From an uncultured Clostridia bacterium (GTDB taxonomy: Bacteria; Bacillota; Clostridia; Oscillospirales; Ruminococcaceae): DNA of 46,927 nucleotides. Shown in pieces: positions 32,884 to 41,964 of this stretch (position 1 is the stretch's first letter; each line of letters starts with the position of its first letter). The notes under the pieces are model-generated. The model ran no database searches. It worked only from the letters and a program-made list of their open reading frames with translations, and was not told where the DNA came from. The stretch covers positions 1 through 46,927 of the forward strand of contig CANPZC010000017.1 in NCBI GenBank assembly GCA_947589355.1. The letters run 5' to 3'. Position numbers and translations under genes: made by a program.

Positions 32884-33183
32884 TTTTTCACATTGTACAG
32901 CGTTCCAGAATGGAACGCGAAAAGAGAGCGTTGCGCTACTACAAGGAAAATCCCTCTCTTGCAGGGATTTTCCTCTTAGAAAACAGTTCACCGAACTGTT
33001 TTCTAATTCACCTTTTTCGGAGCGCACGCTGTGTTTGTGGGGCGCTGCCCCACACCCCGCAAGCCTTTTGAAAAATGCTTGACCGAAAACTTTTCCTTTC
33101 TTGTCAAGAATTTAAAATACGCGGCGTAAGCCGCACCTTAACTATTCACTATTCATTATTCACTCTTTCACTATTCACTATTT
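32884..33183 (-). repeat. Mosaic hairpin repeat, copy D (reverse orientation)
   Basis: Same module order read on the minus strand: heptads (33139-33183), GCGGC/GCCGC, a mismatched GCATTTTT/AAAAGGCTTG stem, GTGGGGC hairpin, the variable stem with AGTTCGGTGAACT (32976-33006), the GCAAGAG-loop stem (32944-32972), and CGTTCC/GGAACG. It faces copy C tail to tail. The tsaB stop codon lies at its outer edge. Confidence 0.75.
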
Positions 33184-33864
33184 ATGTGCCTTATCTTTCT
33201 CCGCTTTTGTATCTTGCAGGTAGGCGGCGTTCAGCATTTCAGGGCGAATGGCTTCGCACTCCATTGCCGCAAAGCACAGCGACGATGACCTTTGCAGACG
33301 ATCTTTCACGGGCGCACAGCGTACATTCGGCATATCGCTCAAAAGCTTCATCACCTCGCCGCAGCAGTCGCCCACAATTATAATATCGCCGTCTATCCCC
33401 TGCGCGTACTCTTTCAGCTCCTGCGCGGTGCAAACGCGGTCTTGATACACACATTTCACGCTGCCCCCGTCAGAGATATATCCTCCAAGATAGTAAACAT
33501 CGGTCCGCGCTTTAAGCACAGCAAGCACCGTGCCTTTGGCAGCACAGACATTGTAACTCAAAGCCATAAGCGTTGAAACACCGCAGCACTCGCAGTCAAG
33601 CCCCATGCACATACCTTTCACAGCCGCTATGCCTATCCGCAGCCCCGTGTACGAGCCCGGCCCGTTCGCCACCGCTATCCTATCAATATCACGCAGCGTA
33701 AGTGAGCAGTCCTCCAGCAGCTTTTTCACCATGGGCAGTATCACCTGCGAATGCGTAAGCTTTGTGTAAAGTACGCTCTCGCCTATAATGCGTTCCCCGT
33801 CGCAGACTGCCGCAGAGGCGGTCTTGCCGGAAGTTTCAATTCCCAAGCACAGCAAAGCGTTCAT
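33178..33864 (-). CDS. tsaB: TsaB, tRNA N6-threonylcarbamoyladenosine synthesis protein
   Basis: 228 aa from ATG 33864. ASKHA-fold start LCLGIETSGKTASAAVCD, and VANGPGSYTGLRIGIAAVKGMCMGL. TsaB with TsaD and TsaE makes t6A37 in ANN-decoding tRNAs. GGGAG directly abuts ATG 33864; TTG 33855 has better spacing and gives MLCLGIETS. It overlaps the end of tsaE. Its last codons (DKAHK) and TAA run into the heptad array of copy D. Confidence 0.93.
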   Translation of the reverse strand: MNALLCLGIETSGKTASAAVCDGERIIGESVLYTKLTHSQVILPMVKKLLEDCSLTLRDIDRIAVANGPGSYTGLRIGIAAVKGMCMGLDCECCGVSTLMALSYNVCAAKGTVLAVLKARTDVYYLGGYISDGGSVKCVYQDRVCTAQELKEYAQGIDGDIIIVGDCCGEVMKLLSDMPNVRCAPVKDRLQRSSSLCFAAMECEAIRPEMLNAAYLQDTKAEKDKAHK

Positions 33865-34279
33865 CTCCCTGCAATGTGATAGCGCGCGTGTTGTCGTCAA
33901 CGCGTTTTATTTCTATAAAAATACAATTTTCGGGCAGCACCTCGGCGATATTCTCGCTCCACTCCACGGCTATCACGGCGTCTTCGTCCATATAGTCATA
34001 AAAGCCCGTGGTTTCCAAATCTTCGCCGCCGTTTATGCGGTACATATCGAAATGTATAAGGCTTATTTTTTTCCCTCTGTACTCGTTCACAAGCGCAAAT
34101 GTCGGCGAAGTCACATCATCGCCAAGCCCCATACCGAGCGACAGCCCTCTTGTAAATGTGGTCTTGCCTGCGCCCAGTCCGCCGCGGAAAGCTATCACAT
34201 CGCCGCCGCGCAAAAGCTTACCCACTTTCTGCGCAAATGCTATAGTTTCTTCGGGGCTGTAAGTCGTTACCGTCATCAC
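33836..34279 (-). CDS. tsaE: TsaE, tRNA threonylcarbamoyladenosine synthesis ATPase
   Basis: 147 aa. Walker A AFRGGLGAGKTTFTRGLSLG (about 33-52), the SPTFALVNEYRG segment, and HFDMYRI. P-loop ATPase that drives TsaB-TsaD cycles. It overlaps the DUF3810 gene stop by four bases and the tsaB start. Confidence 0.94.
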   Translation of the reverse strand: MMTVTTYSPEETIAFAQKVGKLLRGGDVIAFRGGLGAGKTTFTRGLSLGMGLGDDVTSPTFALVNEYRGKKISLIHFDMYRINGGEDLETTGFYDYMDEDAVIAVEWSENIAEVLPENCIFIEIKRVDDNTRAITLQGDERFAVLGN

Positions 34280-35931
34280 ACCAGACCCTTATCGTAATAG
34301 TAATTCAGCAAAAGATCGACCATTCTGCCGTAGCTGTCCTTGCCGTCTGCAACACCGTTGAATTTCAGGCTGCCGTTCATGGCGGCATCTGCAAGCTCAT
34401 TTACCGTTGAGGACGGAATAATTGCATCATCGTCTTCCTGAACGTCCTGCCAGTACGCCTGATTTTCAAACATATCTACCCAGATGCCGTAGTCTATGTG
34501 CGTTTCCATTTCGTCAAGGCGCTCGCGCAGTGCAGGGTCTTTGTCAGCAACTGCATCGAAAGCCCTTGTGCGCACATATTTCAGTGCCGAGAGATAGCCG
34601 CTGTAGCGGTACTCGGCATTTTCAGACTGCGAGCACGCCAGAAACGCCACAAAATTCGCCTCGTCTTCCAAAATAATACCCTGCGTGTGCGCAAGCTCAT
34701 GCACCACAGTTTCGGGCTTGTTTGAGGCATACATCAGCTTGTTGTAATTAGCCTCCAGCGTGAACGGGAAATACACGCCCATCAGGTACTGCTGGCTCAT
34801 AAAATACGAATTTATTACGGGCTTTGGTTTGGTGTAAAAGCCTTTGAGTATCGGGTAATCGCCGCTGATATTTTCCAGAGCCGCTGCGGCAGTATCGTCA
34901 AGGTCGGCAGTAAGTATAAATTTGCCGTTTTCATCACGCTGCACCTGAGATGATGCCTCGTTGGTCTGCTCAATAAGTTTTTCGTATACGTCAAGCAGCT
35001 GCGAGGTGGTGTACGTTTCCTCCGATATGCCGTTTTTAGATGCAAACGTTGAGCACTGATACATTATAAAGCAGTTGAGCGTTTCTGTCACCAGCACATA
35101 CGCTAAGCACCACGCAAGCGCTTTGAAGTATATGTGTGATATTCTTTTGCGCTTGCCCTTTTTTATGCACATCAGCACTATGTAAACTATCAGCGATATC
35201 GGCAGCCCTGCCACAGCTATTATAATAAGTATCTCGCCGAATGAGAACGGCAGCCAAGACAGCACCCTGCCGAAAGTGTTGTTCCAAATCGGGAAAATGT
35301 GATCGAGATAAAAGTCTGCAAACGGCGTTGAAAGCCGCGCAATTATGTTCAGAATCAGGCACGCGCCGAACACCGATAACAAAGCAATGCTGTTCTTTTT
35401 AAGTCCGCGCTTTTTGGCTGCGGTTTCTTCGGTTTCTTCGGTAGTTTCAGTATTTTCTGTATTTTCGGTAGTTTCTGCACTTTCAGCCGCTTCTTGCTGT
35501 TTGTCAGACATTTCGGTTTTTGTATCTTTTGTATCTTCTGTAGCCTTTGCAGTTTCTTCCGACTTTTCAGACTTATCCGCGGCTTTTTCCTGTTTGTCCG
35601 CCTTTTTGGTTTTTTCAGCTTTAGCAGCTTTTGTATCTTTTGCAGAATTTGCAGGCTGCTGCGCTTTCTCGGAAGTCTGAGCTGTGCGCTCCGCAGGCTT
35701 TACGACAGTATCTATAACAGGCTTGACATCAACAAAAGTTTCTACAACAGTTTCAGCCGCTTCTACAGTTTCAACAGCCTTAGTATCTTTAACTTCTTTA
35801 ACAGCTTCTACAGACTTTGCCGCCTGATATTTCTGCTGATTCTGCTTTTGCTGATTATTATGATTATTCTGCCTGTGCTGATTATTGCGATTATTTGCGT
35901 GATTTCGGCTTTTGTGCTTTTTGCTGCTCAT
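34276..35931 (-). CDS. DUF3810 membrane protein with zinc-protease-like HExxH motif and charged N-terminal extension
   Basis: 551 aa. Residues 1-180 are low-complexity: first Asn/His/Gln/Lys-rich (RNHANNRNNQHRQNNHNN), then Lys/Glu/Thr/Ala-rich near-repeats. Two to three membrane helices follow (about 183-200, 230-260, 275-290), then an extracellular domain with HELAHTQG, the HExxH zinc motif, and an E downstream (EDEANFVAFLAC). This is the DUF3810 family; activity is unproven. Couples to tsaE (ATGA overlap). Confidence 0.8.
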   Translation of the reverse strand: MSSKKHKSRNHANNRNNQHRQNNHNNQQKQNQQKYQAAKSVEAVKEVKDTKAVETVEAAETVVETFVDVKPVIDTVVKPAERTAQTSEKAQQPANSAKDTKAAKAEKTKKADKQEKAADKSEKSEETAKATEDTKDTKTEMSDKQQEAAESAETTENTENTETTEETEETAAKKRGLKKNSIALLSVFGACLILNIIARLSTPFADFYLDHIFPIWNNTFGRVLSWLPFSFGEILIIIAVAGLPISLIVYIVLMCIKKGKRKRISHIYFKALAWCLAYVLVTETLNCFIMYQCSTFASKNGISEETYTTSQLLDVYEKLIEQTNEASSQVQRDENGKFILTADLDDTAAAALENISGDYPILKGFYTKPKPVINSYFMSQQYLMGVYFPFTLEANYNKLMYASNKPETVVHELAHTQGIILEDEANFVAFLACSQSENAEYRYSGYLSALKYVRTRAFDAVADKDPALRERLDEMETHIDYGIWVDMFENQAYWQDVQEDDDAIIPSSTVNELADAAMNGSLKFNGVADGKDSYGRMVDLLLNYYYDKGLV

Positions 35932-35951
35932 TGTAATTCACCCTCTGAAAT

Positions 35952-37622
35952 TTAGAAAAGACCCGTGATATTGCCGCTGTTGTCGCAGTCAATAAGGTTT
36001 GCGGCAGGCAGTTTCGGCAGACCCGGCATGGTCATTATGTCGCCCGTGTAAGCCACCACGAACCCTGCGCCCGACGACAGTTTAAGGTCGCGCACGGTAA
36101 TTTTGAAGCCCTGCGGCTTGCCGAGCTTTGTCGGATCGTCCGAAAGCGAATACTGCGTTTTTGCCACGCATACGGGAATGTCAGCAAAGCCGAGCCCCTC
36201 TATCTCTTTCAGCGCCTTTTGCGCCTGCGCGGTGTAGATCACGCCGTCCGCGCGGTATATTTCTTTCGCTATTATCTCCAGCTTTTCCTGTATCGGCAGT
36301 TTCTCGTCATACAAAACGTGGAAATCGCTCTTTTTCTTCTCTATCGTGTCGCAAACTTTCTGAGCTAAGTCCTTGCCGCCCTCGCCGCCTTTTGCGAAAA
36401 TTTCAGCGAGAGAATATTCAACTCCCATTTCCGAGCATACTTCTTCAATAACTGCTATCTCGGCATCGGTGTCACTCTCGAACCTGTTTATCGCAACTAC
36501 CACAGGCACACCGAACTTGTGCATATTCTCAATATGCGTTTTTAAATTTATACTGCCCTTGCGCAGAGCCTCAACGTTTTCGGTTTTCAGCTCCGTCTTC
36601 GGCACGCCGCCGTTGTATTTCAGCGCGCGTATGGTAGCCACAAGCACCACGCATGAGGGCTTCAGCCCTGCAAAGCGGCACTTTATGTCCATAAACTTCT
36701 CCGCGCCAAGGTCAGAGCCGAAGCCTGCCTCGGTAATGCAGTAATCGCCCAGTTTGAGGGCAAGTTTTGTCGCCCTTACCGAGTTGCAGCCGTGCGCTAT
36801 GTTTGCAAAAGGCCCGCCGTGCATAATGGCAGGGGTGTTTTCCAAAGTCTGAACAAGGTTCGGTTTAAGAGCATCTTTGAGTAGCGCTGTCATAGCGCCG
36901 CAGCCGCCCAGATCTTTTGCGTAAACAGGCTTGCCGTCAAGCGTGTATGCCACCAGAATTCTTTCAAGGCGCGCTTTAAGGTCTTTAAGGTCGGAAGCAA
37001 GACAGAGAATAGCCATTACCTCGCTTGCAACGGTTATCTGAAAGCCGTCCTCGCGCGGTACGCCGTTCACCTTGCCGCCAAGACCTATAACAATATTGCG
37101 CAGCGCCCTGTCGTTCATATCGAGGCAGCGTTTTATAAGAATGCGCCGCTGATCTATTTTAAGCTCGTTGCCCTGCTGAATATGGTTGTCAATAAGCGCG
37201 CAAAGCAGGTTGTTTGCCGCCGTGATAGCGTGCATATCACCGGTAAAATGCAGGTTTATGTCCTCCATTGGCACTACCTGTGCATATCCGCCGCCTGCCG
37301 CACCGCCTTTTATGCCGAACACAGGCCCGAGAGACGGCTCACGCAGGGCAAGCACAGCATTTTTGCCTATTTTAGCCATGCTCTCCGCCAAACCTACCGA
37401 AATGGTGGTCTTGCCCTCGCCTGCGGGGGTGGGGTTAATGGCGGTAACGAGTATCAGTTTGCCATCATCTTTGCCGCTCAGCTTTTCAAACAAGCTCTCC
37501 GAGAGTTTCGCCTTATACTGTCCGTAGGGTTCTATATCGTCCTCAGATATACCCAAGGCGGCGGCAATGTCCTTTATTTTCAGCATTTTTGCCGATGAAG
37601 CTATCTCAATATCTGTCAGCAT
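35952..37622 (-). CDS. fhs: Formate--tetrahydrofolate ligase
   Basis: 556 aa, exactly the family length. ATP-binding [21 protein letters not shown], and [36 protein letters not shown]. Makes 10-formyl-THF for purine synthesis, formylation and acetogen-type C1 flow. The frame is open to 37667 but GGAGG precedes the ATG at 37622. A TATAAT lies about 45 bases upstream without a clear -35. Confidence 0.97.
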   Translation of the reverse strand: MLTDIEIASSAKMLKIKDIAAALGISEDDIEPYGQYKAKLSESLFEKLSGKDDGKLILVTAINPTPAGEGKTTISVGLAESMAKIGKNAVLALREPSLGPVFGIKGGAAGGGYAQVVPMEDINLHFTGDMHAITAANNLLCALIDNHIQQGNELKIDQRRILIKRCLDMNDRALRNIVIGLGGKVNGVPREDGFQITVASEVMAILCLASDLKDLKARLERILVAYTLDGKPVYAKDLGGCGAMTALLKDALKPNLVQTLENTPAIMHGGPFANIAHGCNSVRATKLALKLGDYCITEAGFGSDLGAEKFMDIKCRFAGLKPSCVVLVATIRALKYNGGVPKTELKTENVEALRKGSINLKTHIENMHKFGVPVVVAINRFESDTDAEIAVIEEVCSEMGVEYSLAEIFAKGGEGGKDLAQKVCDTIEKKKSDFHVLYDEKLPIQEKLEIIAKEIYRADGVIYTAQAQKALKEIEGLGFADIPVCVAKTQYSLSDDPTKLGKPQGFKITVRDLKLSSGAGFVVAYTGDIMTMPGLPKLPAANLIDCDNSGNITGLF

Positions 37623-37738
37623 AAAAATTCCTCCGTTAAAAAAATGTCGGCAGTAAAGCCACTGCATTTTTATTATAACATATTCCGAGCATTTTTTCTA
37701 GAGTATTTAGAAATATTTTTATGCCTATTTTTGGAAAT

Positions 37739-37870
37739 TAGAGGTTAGAGGTGAGAAGTTAGAAGTAAGAAACGGTTTTTGCAACTCTTGCAACAGTTTT
37801 CCATACCTGCGGTTTACCAAGAAGCAAGAAGCAAGATGTTGATACTTCACCTTTCGTGCATTATTTGAAT
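37739..37870. repeat. Degenerate TTAGAGGT/GAAGTTAGA short repeats
   Basis: Bases 37739-37772 are degenerate 7-8 base units of the TTAGAGGTTAGAGGTGAGAAG type, with similar units on the opposite strand at 38299-38340 and 42450-42500. The remainder to 37870 holds no supported gene. Confidence 0.5.
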
Positions 37871-37874
37871 ATTC

Positions 37875-38298
37875 GCGCTTACGCGCAGCGCAGGAGCGCA
37901 CACGTTGACCGCCACAGTGCGCAAAGCTTTTAAATCCTGTCAAGAAACCAAAAGTTTTCGATTGACCCTTTTACAAAAGGGTCATCAGGGTCAAGGGGCG
38001 GAAGCCCATTGTCGCCTGCGGTCGCTTGCGAACGCTACCGCAGAGGGCGAAATTCCAAAACGTCAGGCGCTCCGCAAAGAGTGAATTGAAAAACAATCCG
38101 GTGGATTGTTTTTCAATGAGGGCAGCGGTCGTAAACGACCGCGAGAAGAATTATTTCGCCCCCAAATTTAAAAGCGAAATAATTCTTCGGGCGTTCCCAA
38201 CGGGAACGCTGCGCCCATGCAAGAGAGGGCGTTCCCTTTGAAAAGACCTTATCTCTCTTTCCGCGTTCTCTCAGAGAACGCCAAACGAAGTGAAAAAA
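37875..38298 (+). mobile_element. MITE-like mosaic repeat, copy E
   Basis: Left terminal repeat at 37875-37899. It has the ACACGTTGACC module, GACCCTTTT stem, CTGCGGTCGC hairpin, the variable stem with ATCCGGTGGAT (38086-38116), AGCGGTCG/CGACCGC, and a 15-bp stem GAAGAATTATTTCGC/GCGAAATAATTCTTC (38145-38188) whose loop is inverted relative to copy G. The usual right arm is missing after 38298; a matching terminal repeat occurs only at about 39269-39286, beyond the DUF6291 gene. Confidence 0.7.
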
Positions 38299-38334
38299 CC
38301 AACATCTTGCCTCTTGCCTCTAAATATCTTGCCT

Positions 38335-38808
38335 CTAATGGCTGAGTTTGGGTTTGTAATCGCGCATGAACTTTTCAAACTCGTCAATGTTAAACGACTT
38401 TGCACGGCTGTTGTTGGGCGCACTGCGCTCTTTTTCTTTTTCTTTTTCTTTATCATAAACATAAACATTATCTTTATCTTTTTCTTTCTCTTTCTCTTTT
38501 TCTTTATCTGTAGCTTTTGCAACTTTTGCAGAATTTTCTTTTTGGGCTTGTTTCGCCTTTGCCGCATCACTGCGCGCTTTGCAGACCTTTTCCCACTTTT
38601 TGCCGTCACGCTCGAGAGCACTTTTCATGAACATAAAAGTAAATTTTACGCAATCTTTTAATTTTAGCTCTTCGCCCCGTGAAGCGAAATCAAACAGCGC
38701 CTTGAACAGTTTTCCTGCATCTTCGTCGCTAAGTTCATCAACGCATTCCTCCCATTCTTTGTAGATAATGAACGATTTGTTGTCGGTGTGATAATTTTTC
38801 TGTGACAT
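38335..38808 (-). CDS. DUF6291-like protein, possibly phage-derived
   Basis: 157 aa. The N-terminal part (KSFIIYKEWEECVDELSDEDAGKLFKALFDFASRGEE) is like DUF6291 proteins found in prophage replication modules. A Lys/Glu repeat linker (KEKEKEKEKDKDNVYVYDKEKEKEKE, about 104-128) leads to a short C-terminal segment. AGGAGG precedes the ATG. It stands alone inside repeat-rich DNA, between a left and a possible right MITE end. It may be a truncated relic or cargo; role unknown. Confidence 0.65.
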   Translation of the reverse strand: MSQKNYHTDNKSFIIYKEWEECVDELSDEDAGKLFKALFDFASRGEELKLKDCVKFTFMFMKSALERDGKKWEKVCKARSDAAKAKQAQKENSAKVAKATDKEKEKEKEKDKDNVYVYDKEKEKEKERSAPNNSRAKSFNIDEFEKFMRDYKPKLSH

Positions 38809-38817
38809 ATGTTCCTC

Positions 38818-38897
38818 CTGATAGTAAATATAAATTTTGAAAATGTTTTTTCACTATCAGCGGCTAAACGGCAAATGTTAAACGAAAGTGTTTAACA
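38818..38897 (-). promoter_or_regulatory. Two inverted repeats upstream of the DUF6291 gene
   Basis: CTGATAGT (38818-38825) and ACTATCAG (38853-38860), 27 bases apart, and TGTTAAAC/GTTTAACA (38876-38883, 38890-38897) with a 6-base gap. They could be operator sites or hairpins in the leader. Confidence 0.4.
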
Positions 38898-39322
38898 TAC
38901 AAAAAAATAAACCTAGCATTCTCGATATCTCACGCTCATGGCAAATCCCCGACCGTACACCACGCCCACACACTCTCTCACTAATCCCAACCGCCCCACC
39001 CATGTGGCTGGAAGAATATTCTGCCAGCTATCCTTGTGAGGGGGGGCGATTAGTAGTTGGGGGGGTAGTTGCTTTGAGTTGTGAAGCAGGGCAATGATAT
39101 AAGCCGTGGCATTAAACGCACTATGCAAAAGAATTACGGTTTTCAGCGGTTCGCAGAACCGCGCCAAAATCGGCGACCCCATAATGTCGCCGAAGTAATT
39201 TGCACTTGATACGAAGTATCAATGTGTGTCAGGTTTGGCTTGGAGGCTAAAGCCGACAAGACACTGCGTAAGCGCGAATATTAAAACAAAATGCCCCACA
39301 GCACTGCCGCAGAGCATTTTCA
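38898..39322. other. Non-coding repeat-rich stretch upstream of DUF6291 gene
   Basis: Holds the 20-bp palindrome (39008-39027), G-runs of seven at about 39041 and 39059 and small hairpins CGGTTC/GAACCG, CGGCGA/TCGCCG (39152-39190), GATAC/GTATC (about 39210). At 39265-39286 GCGTAAGCGCGAATATT is a 17-bp inverted match to the start of copy E. No gene supported. Confidence 0.5.
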
Positions 39323-39925
39323 TCATATTTCATTCCTGTTTTCCAGCGCTTTATACAGCGTTACCTCGTCGGCAAATTCGAGCACCGCGCCCATGGGCAG
39401 ACCGAACGCCAGCCTTGTCACCTTAACGCCGAGCGGTTTGAGCATTCGCGAAAGATACATCGCCGTTGCCTCACCCTCTACGGTGGGATTAGTCGCCATG
39501 ATGACTTCTTTCACCGTGCCGTCCTGCAGCCTTGCCAAAAGCTGTTTTATACGCAGACTTTCGGGCATAACATTATCTATAGGCGATATCAGCCCGTGCA
39601 GGACATGATACACCCCTTTATACTCTTTCGTTCTCTCAAAGGCGGTGACGTCCTTGGGGCTTTCTACCACGCAGATGACCGACCTGTCGCGCTTATCACT
39701 GTTGCATATAGGGCACAATGTTTTGTCGGTAAGGTTGCAGCACACGCTGCACTCATGCACCGTTTTATGCGCGGTTATTATGGCATCTGCAAAAGCCTTA
39801 GCCTCGCTGTCGGGCATGGAGACAACGTGGTAAGCCAGCCGCTGTGCGGATTTCATGCCTATGCCGGGCAGCTTTGCAAAATGCTCTGCAAGCACTGTCA
39901 GCGCTAATGCGTTACTGTCAGCCAT
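39323..39925 (-). CDS. recR: Recombination protein RecR
   Basis: 200 aa. HhH region (LAEHFAKLPGIGMKSAQRLAYH), C4 zinc finger (CSVCCNLTDKTLCPIC), Toprim domain (VICVVESPKDVTAFE), and Walker-B-like ATNPTVEGEATAMYL. Loads RecA with RecO/RecF at gaps. TTG 39931 overlaps the ybaB stop; ATG 39925 is the likelier start. Conserved order dnaX-ybaB-recR. Confidence 0.96.
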   Translation of the reverse strand: MADSNALALTVLAEHFAKLPGIGMKSAQRLAYHVVSMPDSEAKAFADAIITAHKTVHECSVCCNLTDKTLCPICNSDKRDRSVICVVESPKDVTAFERTKEYKGVYHVLHGLISPIDNVMPESLRIKQLLARLQDGTVKEVIMATNPTVEGEATAMYLSRMLKPLGVKVTRLAFGLPMGAVLEFADEVTLYKALENRNEI

Positions 39926-39927
39926 TA

Positions 39928-40278
39928 TCAATACAGACCGGGTATGGAAACGCCGCCGGTAACTTTCTGCATTTCGGCGTCAGACTCCTCATCGAGCACC
40001 CTTATAGCCTCGTTGAACGCGCTCATTACGAGGTCTTGCAGAGTTTCAACATCTTCGGGGTCAACGACTTCGGGCTTGATGTTAAGTTTCAGCACCTGTC
40101 TTTTGCCATTTATGGTTATCTCTACTGCTCCGCCGCCTACCGATGCGGAAAACTCTCTCTCCTCAAGCTCTGCCTGCAAAGCTGTTATCTGCTCCTGCAT
40201 TTTCTGAGCCTGTTTGAGCATCTGATTTACATTGCCGGAAGGACCTTTGCCCATTCCCTGCGGAAGTCTTGCTTTCAT
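39928..40278 (-). CDS. YbaB/EbfC family nucleoid-associated protein
   Basis: 116 aa. Gly-rich N-terminus (PQGMGKGPSGNVNQMLKQAQKMQEQI) and the dimeric DNA-binding fold (VGGGAVEITINGKRQVLKLNIKPEVVDPEDVETLQDLV). Binds DNA non-specifically. AAGGAG precedes ATG 40278 (frame open to 40296). Couples to recR. Confidence 0.94.
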   Translation of the reverse strand: MKARLPQGMGKGPSGNVNQMLKQAQKMQEQITALQAELEEREFSASVGGGAVEITINGKRQVLKLNIKPEVVDPEDVETLQDLVMSAFNEAIRVLDEESDAEMQKVTGGVSIPGLY

Positions 40279-40296
40279 AATTATTTCTCCTTGCAA

Positions 40297-41910
40297 TTAG
40301 TTTTTCTGTTTTATTTCAACTGCCACGTCCGAGTCCTGCGCTCTTTTGAGCAGTTTGTTTACGGGTGAATCCTCGCCGGGGACTACGTTTTTTGCCGAAC
40401 GCACTCTTATTGCGAACTGCTTGCCGTACCGCTCTGTAAGTATCTGCGAAAGTACGGCGGCGCACTTTGTTTCTTTGAACATCTTTAAGAAAAAGTCATT
40501 ATCTACCACAAGCAGCATTACGTTTTCATACACAAACGCGCTTGACCCTGCCAGAAAGCCCGCGGTGGCAGCATCTCGCTGTGAAAGCTCGTCAAGAATA
40601 TCTTTCCACTCTGCAAGCGGCGAAAAATCTTCGGGCTTAAGCTTTGAAACGTCAACTTTCGGCTCCGCTATAGGCGCATGCTCCTGCGGTACTAAAGGCT
40701 CTTCTTTCACGGGCGCGTTTTGCTTTACAACGCCGTTTTTCAAAGCCTTTTCAAGAGCCGCGATGCGGTTTCTCAGCGCCGCTATCTCACTATCGCTAAC
40801 GTTTGAAGATGCAACTGCTTTTGCACCGCCCACATCATTTCCGCACAGCCTTACAACGCACATTTCTATCTCAACGCGTTTTGCTGTAACACGCATGAGC
40901 CGCTCGCTGCAATTTTGCAGTATATCGAGCATTTGCAGTATTCGCTGTATATCAAGTTTTTCTGCTATCTTGCGTATGCGCTCTATCTCGTCGGGCAGGC
41001 AAACAAACGCCGAATCGCTCTTTACAGATCTTGCGAGCATTACGTTTCTCATCTGCGATATAAGCTCGTCCACCAGCCTTTGCATATCCTTTGAGCGGTC
41101 ATAAAGCTGAGATATTATGTCTATCGCAGTCACCGCATCTTTGTCTGCAAAACATTCTAAAAGACGGAAAAGATAGTCGCGCTCAGCAATGCCTGCCGCG
41201 GCAGAAACTGTATCCAGATCTACATCTTTTGAATAGGCTATGCACTGGTCAAGCAGCGAAAGAGCGTCTCTCATGCCGCCGTCGGCAAGTTTTGCAACAA
41301 GTTCCGCGGCGCTGTCGGTCAGGGTAAAATCCTCGTTATCAGCAATATACAAAAGCCTGCTTTTTATATCTTCGGGCAGTATACGCCGAAAATCAAACCT
41401 CTGGCAGCGTGAAACAATAGTTACCGGTACTTTGTGTATCTCGGTGGTCGCCAGCACAAATTTCACATACTCGGGCGGCTCTTCAAGAATTTTCAAAAGC
41501 GCGTTGAATGCGCTTGTGGAGAGCATATGCACCTCGTCTATTATATACACCTTGTATTTGCAGCTCTCGGGCGTGTACGCGGTAGATTCGCGCAGCTCGC
41601 GTATATCGTCAACGCCTGTGTTTGAGGCGGCATCTATCTCGATAATGTCAACAAGGCCCTCGTTTTCAAAAAGCCTGCACATCTCACATTCGCCGCAGGG
41701 TGAGCCGTCTTTGGGGTCTTTGCAGTTTATGGCTTTTGCGAAGATCCTCGCGCAGGTGGTCTTGCCCGTGCCGCGGCTGCCGGTAAAAAGGTATGCGTGC
41801 GCGGTCTTGCCCTCTTTTATCTGATTGCGCAAAGTGGTGGTTATATGCGGCTGAGAAACCACGTCTTTCCAGGAAGTCGGTCTCCATTTTCTGTATAAAG
41901 CCTGATACAC
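40297..41910 (-). CDS. dnaX: DNA polymerase III gamma/tau subunit
   Basis: 537 aa. Walker A GSRGTGKTTCARIFAKAINC, C4 zinc motif (CKDPKDGSPCGECEMC), DEVHML, the sensor VTIVSRCQRFDF, then a Pro/Glu linker and tau-like C-terminal domain. Clamp-loader ATPase. GTG start with GGAGGTG upstream. A MITE-like element (copy F) lies in the gap to the SRP RNA gene. Confidence 0.96.
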   Translation of the reverse strand: MYQALYRKWRPTSWKDVVSQPHITTTLRNQIKEGKTAHAYLFTGSRGTGKTTCARIFAKAINCKDPKDGSPCGECEMCRLFENEGLVDIIEIDAASNTGVDDIRELRESTAYTPESCKYKVYIIDEVHMLSTSAFNALLKILEEPPEYVKFVLATTEIHKVPVTIVSRCQRFDFRRILPEDIKSRLLYIADNEDFTLTDSAAELVAKLADGGMRDALSLLDQCIAYSKDVDLDTVSAAAGIAERDYLFRLLECFADKDAVTAIDIISQLYDRSKDMQRLVDELISQMRNVMLARSVKSDSAFVCLPDEIERIRKIAEKLDIQRILQMLDILQNCSERLMRVTAKRVEIEMCVVRLCGNDVGGAKAVASSNVSDSEIAALRNRIAALEKALKNGVVKQNAPVKEEPLVPQEHAPIAEPKVDVSKLKPEDFSPLAEWKDILDELSQRDAATAGFLAGSSAFVYENVMLLVVDNDFFLKMFKETKCAAVLSQILTERYGKQFAIRVRSAKNVVPGEDSPVNKLLKRAQDSDVAVEIKQKN

Positions 41911-41964
41911 TGCCGCACACCTCCTTTGGTTATTTCCTTATATACAAAAGTGCTTCTGAATTTT

